A DNA stretch of 25,121 bases from NCBI GenBank assembly GCA_934162535.1, contig CAKPJC010000023.1, positions 1 through 25,121 on the forward strand. Reading direction: 5' to 3'. The stretch comes from an uncultured Clostridia bacterium. Lineage in GTDB: Bacteria > Bacillota > Clostridia > TANB77 > CAG-508. This document shows, one piece after another, positions 8,001-14,775 of the stretch. The position numbers were made by a program, and so were the translations under genes. Each line of letters begins with the position of its first letter. Within the stretch, counting starts at the first letter, position 1. The notes below the pieces were generated by a model. It saw nothing but the letters and a program-made list of their open reading frames with translations, was not told where the DNA came from and ran no database searches.

Positions 8001-9323
8001 ATCTTGGTCAATTTGCCATGCACAGAAACTTAAATTAATGTTTGCATACATTGTGTATTTACCACCATTTTTTGTTTCTTCACTTGCTATAATTGAACCA
8101 TCTTGTGCCTTCCAGTATACTTTTACTCCATCTATTCCATTTTCTGAACTGTCTTTTCTACCATTGGCATTTGTAGACTTTCCTGTAAATAAATCTTCCC
8201 AAACCATTCCGGAAATCATAACATTGCCTTTTTGCGTTTCTCTTTCATTGTATATTATATTTGAATTATCATAATCATCAACTGTTGTTGTTGATAGTTT
8301 GAATTCCTTATTTATATTAGAGTCATATCCTCCATACGGATTTGATGTCTCTATTGCTGTATATTCTCCAGCTGGAATTCCTTTTATTTGCAATCCTCTA
8401 TAATCTTGTTTTGTTCCTGTTGTAAATGTCATTGCTTCAGCAATGTTTGATGTCCAATATTCTGTATTATCTGTTGAAGATTCTGCAACTTCATATACTA
8501 ATCTATCAGTTGTTTTGTCTTCTACTGAGTTAGCTTTTTTAATATATTTTCCACTTGCATTATTTTTTATTTTAAATGATACTCCACCTAAATATGATTT
8601 ATCTTTGCTGTCTTGTTTGTCTATTAATATCATTTCAGGGCCTTCACTTTTTTCTAACTCTACAATCATAAGACTTTGGTTTTTATATTGGTTTTTTGCT
8701 TCTAACCAATATATTCTAACTGTGCCTTTATATCCTGAATTTGTTTTTGCTAAGTTAGCACATTTGTCACTTAATGATTTACCTTGTTTTAATGTTGTGT
8801 GCCATCTTGCATGTGTGAAATATGATGATTGTATTGCCCAACTTGAACCGAAATTATCTGTTACCCATTTATTTTCTGTTCCAAGGAAATACCATAATGC
8901 ATATTGTGTGTCTGTACATCCAGATGAATTCCTATATCCTTTATTTTTTCCTAATGCTAATATGTTTCCTAATTGTCCCCATCTGTAATCTGTTCCAGAA
9001 CCTGTTACTTCTCTTAATTCTTTATTTGTCCTGTTACAGAATTTTGCTTCATTTCCTTTTATTTCAATATAGTATACAACGTCGCAATTGTAGTTTTGTC
9101 CATCATTTAGTGTTTTGTCTTGTCTAGCACAATACACATTTTCAAAATTACCCCATCTGTTGTATAATTCTGAACCACCTGTATATACTGTTGTTCCAAC
9201 TGCATTTTCCTTTTGCCCTAGAACATCTTGTGCTGTTGCCTGACATGTACCACTTTTTAATAATAACATTAGTATACTTATCATTAGTACAAATATTATT
9301 TTCTTCAATTTTACTTTACTCAC
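5016..9323 (-). CDS. Type B giant surface protein, module 2: thioester-type adhesin with SpaA/Cna-B and SdrD-B domains and TPPTG anchor
   Basis: About 1435 residues, numbered from GTG at 9323. A signal peptide (hydrophobic core about 8-23) is followed by a candidate thioester domain: VYC with Cys65 and TQYALW with Gln140, matching the [YFL]C and Q-xx-x-W pattern of Gram-positive thioester adhesins. A SpaA/Cna-B-type domain follows (about 233-362), with Lys236, Glu325 and Asn359 as likely isopeptide residues. SdrD-B-like domains start near 371 and 844. A Cys/His cluster (558-592) lies between them. The C-terminus has TPPTG, a hydrophobic helix and a KRK tail, a sortase-type signal with Thr in place of Leu. 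Start: GTG at 9323 is preferred over GTG at 9332 because AAGGGGTG (9330-9337) is spaced correctly for 9323, and the same layout precedes the paralogue at 19497. It lies 16 nt after the type A gene and is probably co-transcribed. Thioester and isopeptide chemistry are inferred. Confidence 0.88.
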   Translation of the reverse strand: MSKVKLKKIIFVLMISILMLLLKSGTCQATAQDVLGQKENAVGTTVYTGGSELYNRWGNFENVYCARQDKTLNDGQNYNCDVVYYIEIKGNEAKFCNRTNKELREVTGSGTDYRWGQLGNILALGKNKGYRNSSGCTDTQYALWYFLGTENKWVTDNFGSSWAIQSSYFTHARWHTTLKQGKSLSDKCANLAKTNSGYKGTVRIYWLEAKNQYKNQSLMIVELEKSEGPEMILIDKQDSKDKSYLGGVSFKIKNNASGKYIKKANSVEDKTTDRLVYEVAESSTDNTEYWTSNIAEAMTFTTGTKQDYRGLQIKGIPAGEYTAIETSNPYGGYDSNINKEFKLSTTTVDDYDNSNIIYNERETQKGNVMISGMVWEDLFTGKSTNANGRKDSSENGIDGVKVYWKAQDGSIIASEETKNGGKYTMYANINLSFCAWQIDQDMYNRINNSYVEFEYNGLTYTTVPYVSDGAEDTSKAMESTSGRTSLDNSFAEISNKGVSSNGTRLEYTYTGSNPRKATLSAPVGMDSFTVTADTKTPLSKFKMLESYPALDTSEKSGCIRHHYVSCSKHGSHHRCDEYGSKIVEWEISNVNCGLIKREQPDISIVSDIEKVDVLMKGQQYTYTYGDRGIQGQDYKYQVSFSDSNSTLYRRPVNPSDVAYINANNTEDLEVYVTYAMKVNNQSNTLIMEVPEIVNYYDANYTLADSNWSEKSQNGDSYNSNGFKAAYTSQLKGKKVEPQGTSDVIKLRLKVNSDVVKDLIKKDTLFKNVAEIYKYSTYYGSETQCAEFETASKKGMSGRQSAGVDVDSAPGNAEIKVSNNSIDFSTFEDDTDIAPTFMLVKDDKYKQISGIVFEDEQTSESAKNNERLGDGQRFYTEEKKDKDKNEKGIKNVKVELLKVNDDGTTELAYLYSIKSGQAEKSPAVTYTDENGHYQFGSDSDEGCVVDNYIVKYTYGDDTTELANGATTIDNGETVINARNYKSTVITDNTIKNVMTKNYDNKQDSIDQKDLQWHLTKADNTSIAVDDLDNLQWYFKKGDNSLVKVNVNSDETANGYDKDARLQIQSLINKNYNNPVNVSAYSLPFKVQIEYTGSQESKVDNNGGNFEHNWSKFNFGIIERARENIIVDKTVSNLKITLANGQILTEGDPYAINMDYVRALGSKEVVNSREAFSKAVKSQRQLFMEMDSELIQGSTLEILYKITVTNASEKDYEYDSKDNGNEKYYYYGESASDLIKQSVEYIADYVDPELICEAGEGTQNANWVQIKAEKLYNEGNISELVLKGDEDKYRVKGLEKDNYTVLVTNAFNNLSAGESHSETLYASKLLATQAKDHVYENHTEIIQLNGKIARTIDSTNKGTQVAKKYIPGDYMPSLKVRAEQETELTRLHEQDDDAITVTITPPTGLENNTIIYISAGVVALIILAGGVFLIKRKAVNK

Positions 9324-9339
9324 CTTTATCACCCCTTAT

Positions 9340-12300
9340 CTATTTTAATTTGTTCTTTCTGAATACTAGATATATTACAAATCCAATTAATATTGTATTT
9401 ATTATTACTAATATCGCATATAATGTTGTTGTTATACCTGTGCTTACACCTATGATTACATCTGCTGATCCTAGGTCATCTTCATCTTTTGCTTGGTTGT
9501 TTACTGTTGAATCTATATCATTTTTTCCCAATTCATTATAGCTTTCAACAATTTCTGCTCTGTTGTTTATTAATCCAACATTTCCTGATGTCATTGTTTT
9601 TGTTAATACTAGTTTTATTTCTTTTACTTCTCCTGGTTCTATTCTTGCATTTGCTAGGCTCTTTGTATATAAGTCTTGTCCAGATATATACCAGTCAGGA
9701 TTTAATTCTGAACTAAATACTAGTCCATTTGGTAAGTAATCTCTTATATTTGTTACATATCCTGCAACTTCCCCTGTATTTTTAACTCTTATTGTATACT
9801 CTATTACTGCAACTGAACCCTCAAGTTGTTTTGAATGTATTTCAACTTTTTTGAATGTTTCATCTGCTTTAGAGTCATATGTTTTTGTTCCTTTATTATT
9901 TTGTATTACTATTCTGCTTATATATTTACCTAATTCAAGGTCAAATTTTAGATTTTGTTTTAATCCTATATTTACGTTAAATATACTTTCTTTTAAGTCA
10001 ATAGTATCTGTTCCAGCATTTCCTTTTACTTCTCCGTCAAATGTTTTCGCTATTGCTTTTGAACTTAGTCCTTCACTAACTCCTTGTTCCATGTAGTCTG
10101 TTGGCTCATATTTTGTTGTATCATATTCAAATACTACAACATATTGGCCTTCTTCTACTTTACTAAATGTATATTTTCCGTCTTCTCCTGTTTTCGTTTC
10201 TAATGCTTTTCCTTCTTTGTCAACTGCTAATTTGTTTGTTTTTACATCTAATAGTCTTACTGTGATTCCAGATAAAAGTGTTTCATCTGTATCTTTTTGA
10301 CCATTTGTATTTGTGTCTAACCATGCAACACCACTTATAACATTTTTCATTTCTTCTTTTACTGTTCCTTTTATTGTGTGTGTTACTTCTTCTGATTTTG
10401 CAATTGTGTTGTCATTTATTTTTATTTCTGCACTATTTTTGATTGTCTTATTTTCTGTTAGTTCTTTGTTTTCTCTAACTGTTGTTATTATTGTCATTTC
10501 AGCTGTCTCACCTGGTTGTAAAATTGCTGTATAATTTACACTATTAGATATGTTTCCACTAAATGTTTCTTCATTTTCGTAGTTACTGTTTTGCATTACA
10601 GTTTCTCCAGAATATTTTATTTCTCTTATTTCAAGCTCTGATGGTACTTCGTCACATATTTTTACTGTTTCAATATTTTTTTCTGTATTTGCTACTTCTA
10701 TGTTGTATATTACTTCATCTCCTGCCTTTACATAATCCCCATTGTTTGGTGTTGTTAGTTCTATTTTTGCACCACCTTGATATACAACTAAATCAACATC
10801 ATTTGCTCTATATTCATTTCCGTTTGAGTCTTTTACTGTAACACTTGTTTCAAATTGTTTTATTGCATCATTTGTTATTTTTACTGTAAATCCATATCCA
10901 ACTTTTTCGTTTGGTGCTATTTCATTTATTTTTATTGTGTTAGATTTTTCTATTTCATTTCCTTCTATGTCGTCTATTCCAACAAGTTCTGCTCCAACTG
11001 TTTTTATTTCTAATGTTAAGTCTTTTACTGCTTCACTTGATGTGTTTTCAACATATGCCATGTATTCCATGTATTCTCCAACAAGTACTTTTTTAACATC
11101 ATCTTCTGTTAGTTTTTTTAATGTAACCCTTATTTTTGCTTCTGCTAATTTAAGTTTCATTTCATTACTTTCTTGCTTGTATTCTCCACATTCAACTGTT
11201 GCTTTGTTAGATATTTCTGAACCATTTGTTGCATTCATATTTACTCTAACTGAGTATTCTATACTGTATTCTTGTCCTGGTTCTATACTTTCTATTGTTT
11301 TTGAAACTTCTTTTACATCTGCCTTTTCTGTATAATATGAGTCTGTATCTTTATAGTTTTGCTCAGGTTCTACAGCAACTGTCCCTGCCGGAATTTGTCC
11401 CTTTATAGTAACATTTTTTAGTTTTCTTTCTCCAACATTTTTTGTTGTAACTTTGAATTTTATTACTTCTCCTGCTTTTACTGTGTCACCATCTTTTAGT
11501 TCTGTTTTTCCAACTGTTGCTTCAATTTTTGTTTCCATTTTGATGTCTTCAACTTTTATTCCACCCTCTGTTGTCATTCCTACAAGTGTTGATTCTACTG
11601 TTTGTTCTTGTTTGCTTCCTTCATCATTATATATTACTTTGTACCCTGCATATGATGATAAATCATAGTCTATATTTTCTGCTACTTTGCTTGTATATCC
11701 TGTTGTATAGCTTGCTCCTATTTCCATTGTTCCTAAATCTATTAGATATACTTTTGCAGTTGCTATTTTACTTGTATCTTGTGTCCATCCATTTGATGTA
11801 TTTGTTAAGTCTGTTGTAGCTTTATCATTTTCACTGTAATATACTTTTGCATTTCCTGCATTTATTGCTTGTACAACATTTGTTTCTAATGTATTTACTA
11901 TGTCTTCATTTTTTCTGTTTATTTCCCCTGTTGTTGGGAAGTTTCCTAATATTTTTACATTGTTTATGTTGTTTCCTGTGTTGTTTACTACTGATATTTG
12001 ATATTCAGCACTTGTTCCTACTGCTGTGTCTTTATTTAAGTCTATAACTTGTTTGTCTTGGCTTATACCTGCTACAGAATTTATGTTATATGTGTTTAGT
12101 TTGTTTATTGCAATTATTCCACTTGGTGCACTTATTCCTATTGTTCTTTCTACAATTCCGTTGTTTTCATATTTTGTAGCATTTTGGTTTGTATATGTCA
12201 TTGTTATTTTTTCTGTTTTACTTGCTGATGTTTGCTCTATTGTCATATCTAAGTTTATTTGTAAGTATAATTGTGTTGCATCATTTGTTGCATATTCTTT

Positions 12301-14448
12301 TTGCTCTCCACTTAATTCGATTTCTATTGTTTTTGTTTGTTTATTATATGTTGATTTTGCTATACTAAATTCATCTCCATATAGCTTGTCTATTCCTTTT
12401 ACTTCAACTCCTGTAACTTCTTGTGGTAATTGAATTTTTACTGTTGGATTTTTATATAAGTCATATTGTGTTCCATTTGTTATGAATTTTACTCCAAGTA
12501 TTACTCCACTGTTTGCTGCCATTGTTGATAGATTTGTTTTGTTTACTGTTAGTTCAGCTTTTGAATATGTTTCTTTTAATGGTTTTTCTGCTGAATTTTC
12601 GTTTTTAGATATTATTTCTGCAATTTTTTCTCCTGCTTCTTGAACACCATCTTTTACTGTTGTTTTGTCATCTGTTCCTGAAGCTTCTTTAGAAATACTG
12701 CTGCCAGCACTTATTAGTCCCTCTTTTATTTTGTCAGTAGAGTTGTTTTCTGAGCCTGTTATTTCTTTAGAAATATTGCTACCAGCATTTATTAGCCCTT
12801 CTTTTATTGCATCTGCTGATGAATCTGTTGTTACTTTTGTTGTTGCTCCTGCAATTTTTTCTCCCGCTTCTCGAACACCTTTTTCAACTGTTGTGTTTAT
12901 TGTTGCTTTCATTGTTGCTATGTTTGTTGCTCTTAATCCTGTTACTGCTTTTATTTGTTCTGCAACATAATCACTTGCCATTATTGCTTTTTCATGTTGT
13001 AGGCTAAGTATTCCAGCATTTACTGGTTTGCTTGTATTTATTTCTATTTCTTTTACTGTTTCTCCATATTCAACAACAATGTTTCCATTTTCGTCAACAT
13101 CACTATCTTTTGTTAATCTATAATTTGTTCCATTTGCTATTATTTCGACATATCCATCTTGTCCTAGCATTGCTAACATTTTATCTTTGTTTATATATGA
13201 TTTTACATACCTTGTATTTGCATCTATTTCTGCTCCTGTAAATATATCTTTTTCTTCTTTTATATTTATCGCTTCTGCTATATTTGATGCTCTTACTACT
13301 ATATTTGTTGTTGTGTTAAATATTATTTCTTTTTTATTGTCTGTTTTTGTGTTTGCATATAATTGTCCTTTATATGTTTCTGTGTTTTCCATTTTTATTT
13401 CTGATACTACTATGTTGCTTAATTCTTTTTCGTCAACTTTTGCTGTCGCTTCTTTACTGAATTTTGTGTTTGTATTATATGCTTCTATTTCTGCATTTAC
13501 TTTTAATTCTGTTCCATTTGTATTTGCATCTTCATTATATACATATGTTATTACATATTCGTCAGCTGTTCCTTTTTTCCAACTGATTTTGTTTCCACTG
13601 TTTTCAACTTTAATTTGAACATCTTTTATTTGCTCTCCATTTTCAGTTGAAGATGTTGCAACTGCTAAATTGCTTTCTAATCCATTTGTTGCTGGTGTTC
13701 TTAGTGCTAATACTTCTATTTTTTGTAGTTTTTCTTTGTTTGCTTCTGGTACATTTGCTGTTATTGTTGTTTGTTTTACTGGATAGTTATTGTTTGTTAT
13801 TTTTGTTTTTACAAGCATTTGTACTATTCTTTTATTTTCTCCATTTATATTGAACACTTTGTTTGTTATTATTTCATTATTTATTTCAGCAGTTGTATTT
13901 TGTTCATCCATTATTAAATTGAGTTTAACAGTTTTTTCTGCATTGATGTCTTTTCCTTTATATGATGTTTCCATATATGTACCTGTTAATTTGATTTTTG
14001 ATGACATTGTTAATTGGCTTAAATCCATTTGTTCTGTTTTTAGTGGATCTATGCCTATTTCAATTTCCACAGTATCTCCTGCATTTATTTGGTTTAATGT
14101 TATTTTATTTTCTTGTATGTTGTTTACCTTTTTGTTCGAAGAGATATTTTTAAAATTGAAATTTCCTTCTGATAGTTCAATTGCTCCATTGAAATATCCT
14201 TCTTTTTTTACTGCTATTTCAGCATACATTTTGATGTTCTCATCGTTTATATCTCCATTTGTTGTGTCTACTCTTTTTCCTTCTGCATTTTTGAAGTATG
14301 TAGAAAACTCTATGTTATTATTATTTGTTGATTTGCTTGAATCAGCAGCATAACTTACTAGATTTGCACCCAACATAAAAAAGTCGGTTGCTACTAGTGT
14401 GATAATTAATATTGTTACCAACATTTTTTCTAAAATTTTTCTTTCCAT
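9340..14448 (-). CDS. Type A giant surface protein, module 2: DUF11-like repeats, SdrD-B domain, C-terminal membrane helix
   Basis: A 1702-residue exported protein. It has a signal peptide (hydrophobic 9-29, likely cleavage after VSYAA) and a long N-terminal beta-rich region starting IEFSTYFK, shared with the paralogue at 19494. A helical repeat insert (about 521-623) is absent from that paralogue. DUF11-like segments lie around 970-1350, with an SdrD-B-like domain near 1376 (GVAWLDTNTNGQKD) and another DUF11-like stretch before the end. The C-terminus reads IIGVSTG, then a hydrophobic helix (about 1672-1694) and FRKNKLK. This resembles a sortase tripartite signal without the proline. Start: GGAGGA at 14455-14460 and a promoter at 14496-14524. 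The protein is very poor in cysteine and rich in Thr, Asn, Lys and Glu. A stalk or partner role for the type B protein is inferred from gene order. I do not recognise a named family for the N-terminal half. Confidence 0.85.
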   Translation of the reverse strand: MERKILEKMLVTILIITLVATDFFMLGANLVSYAADSSKSTNNNNIEFSTYFKNAEGKRVDTTNGDINDENIKMYAEIAVKKEGYFNGAIELSEGNFNFKNISSNKKVNNIQENKITLNQINAGDTVEIEIGIDPLKTEQMDLSQLTMSSKIKLTGTYMETSYKGKDINAEKTVKLNLIMDEQNTTAEINNEIITNKVFNINGENKRIVQMLVKTKITNNNYPVKQTTITANVPEANKEKLQKIEVLALRTPATNGLESNLAVATSSTENGEQIKDVQIKVENSGNKISWKKGTADEYVITYVYNEDANTNGTELKVNAEIEAYNTNTKFSKEATAKVDEKELSNIVVSEIKMENTETYKGQLYANTKTDNKKEIIFNTTTNIVVRASNIAEAINIKEEKDIFTGAEIDANTRYVKSYINKDKMLAMLGQDGYVEIIANGTNYRLTKDSDVDENGNIVVEYGETVKEIEINTSKPVNAGILSLQHEKAIMASDYVAEQIKAVTGLRATNIATMKATINTTVEKGVREAGEKIAGATTKVTTDSSADAIKEGLINAGSNISKEITGSENNSTDKIKEGLISAGSSISKEASGTDDKTTVKDGVQEAGEKIAEIISKNENSAEKPLKETYSKAELTVNKTNLSTMAANSGVILGVKFITNGTQYDLYKNPTVKIQLPQEVTGVEVKGIDKLYGDEFSIAKSTYNKQTKTIEIELSGEQKEYATNDATQLYLQINLDMTIEQTSASKTEKITMTYTNQNATKYENNGIVERTIGISAPSGIIAINKLNTYNINSVAGISQDKQVIDLNKDTAVGTSAEYQISVVNNTGNNINNVKILGNFPTTGEINRKNEDIVNTLETNVVQAINAGNAKVYYSENDKATTDLTNTSNGWTQDTSKIATAKVYLIDLGTMEIGASYTTGYTSKVAENIDYDLSSYAGYKVIYNDEGSKQEQTVESTLVGMTTEGGIKVEDIKMETKIEATVGKTELKDGDTVKAGEVIKFKVTTKNVGERKLKNVTIKGQIPAGTVAVEPEQNYKDTDSYYTEKADVKEVSKTIESIEPGQEYSIEYSVRVNMNATNGSEISNKATVECGEYKQESNEMKLKLAEAKIRVTLKKLTEDDVKKVLVGEYMEYMAYVENTSSEAVKDLTLEIKTVGAELVGIDDIEGNEIEKSNTIKINEIAPNEKVGYGFTVKITNDAIKQFETSVTVKDSNGNEYRANDVDLVVYQGGAKIELTTPNNGDYVKAGDEVIYNIEVANTEKNIETVKICDEVPSELEIREIKYSGETVMQNSNYENEETFSGNISNSVNYTAILQPGETAEMTIITTVRENKELTENKTIKNSAEIKINDNTIAKSEEVTHTIKGTVKEEMKNVISGVAWLDTNTNGQKDTDETLLSGITVRLLDVKTNKLAVDKEGKALETKTGEDGKYTFSKVEEGQYVVVFEYDTTKYEPTDYMEQGVSEGLSSKAIAKTFDGEVKGNAGTDTIDLKESIFNVNIGLKQNLKFDLELGKYISRIVIQNNKGTKTYDSKADETFKKVEIHSKQLEGSVAVIEYTIRVKNTGEVAGYVTNIRDYLPNGLVFSSELNPDWYISGQDLYTKSLANARIEPGEVKEIKLVLTKTMTSGNVGLINNRAEIVESYNELGKNDIDSTVNNQAKDEDDLGSADVIIGVSTGITTTLYAILVIINTILIGFVIYLVFRKNKLK
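12580..12888 (-). repeat. Four degenerate ~25-residue repeats inside the module 2 type A gene
   Basis: Residues about 521-623 contain four units built on [VI]K[ED]G[LV]xxAGxxI: VEKGVREAGEKI, IKEGLINAGSNI, IKEGLISAGSSI and VKDGVQEAGEKI. Each is followed by a Ser/Thr/Asn/Asp-rich spacer. Units 2 and 3 are also nearly identical at the DNA level, which suggests recent expansion. The paralogous type A protein has only a short unrelated segment at this place. Confidence 0.8.
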
Positions 14449-14495
14449 CCTTTTTCCTCCATTTATATAATTATTCTACTTTTTTCCCTTCTTAT

Positions 14496-14524
14496 ATGAT
14501 ACCACAATTTTCAGATTTTGACAA
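14496..14524 (-). promoter_or_regulatory. Promoter of module 2
   Basis: Minus strand: TTGTCA (14519-14524), a 17-nt spacer and TATCAT (14496-14501). Predicted transcription starts about 40 nt before the type A ATG at 14448. Together with the terminators at 14677-14765, this indicates that module 2 can be transcribed independently of module 1. Confidence 0.55.
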
Positions 14525-14605
14525 TTTTTTTTGAAGAAAAAAGTCATTTTTTTGCTTATTTTTGAAACTTTTTTAGACTTTTTGCATTTTTTTGTAAATT
14601 TTAAA

Positions 14606-14646
14606 GAACAAATAAGAAAATTTTTCAATTTTTCTTTGATTTGTTC
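14606..14646. repeat. Imperfect 41-nt inverted repeat between the two modules
   Basis: GAACAAAT (14606-14613) pairs with ATTTGTTC (14639-14646), and most of the enclosed A/T-rich bases continue the stem (AAGAAAA against TTTTTCTT-like). It lies in the 327-nt gene-free stretch 14449-14775, upstream of the module 2 promoter and downstream of the module 1 terminators. It could be a third terminator or a structural element. No T-tract follows on the minus strand. Confidence 0.45.
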
Positions 14647-14676
14647 TCGCCCGATTTGAGTTTTTGACTAAAAGGA

Positions 14677-14710
14677 AAAAATCTAAAAGGGCTAGTGATT
14701 TTAGATTTTT
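14677..14710 (-). terminator. Second, A/U-only hairpin after module 1
   Basis: AAAAATCTAAAA (14677-14688) and TTTTAGATTTTT (14699-14710) form a perfect 12-bp but very AT-rich stem around a 10-nt loop. On the minus strand it is followed by a T-run. It lies just beyond the stronger terminator at 14719-14765 and probably acts as a backup. Confidence 0.5.
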
Positions 14711-14718
14711 ATATAATA

Positions 14719-14765
14719 GGAAAAGGGCAATTCTTTAGTATTTCTACTATGTTTCTGCCCTTTCC
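14719..14765 (-). terminator. Terminator of module 1
   Basis: On the minus strand GGAAAGGGCA pairs with TGCCCTTTTCC (one bulge). An inner TAGTA-GAAA-TACTA hairpin is capped by a GAAA tetraloop. It begins about 10 nt after the stop codon of the type B gene at 14776. Confidence 0.7.
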
Positions 14766-14775
14766 TTCTTTATTT

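Noticed and set aside
9851..14353. Many open frames on the plus strand inside the surface-protein genes
   Set aside because: They are rich in Leu, Phe, Ser and Ile as expected from antisense translation of A-rich genes, have no ribosome-binding sites, and overlap long, domain-bearing minus-strand genes.
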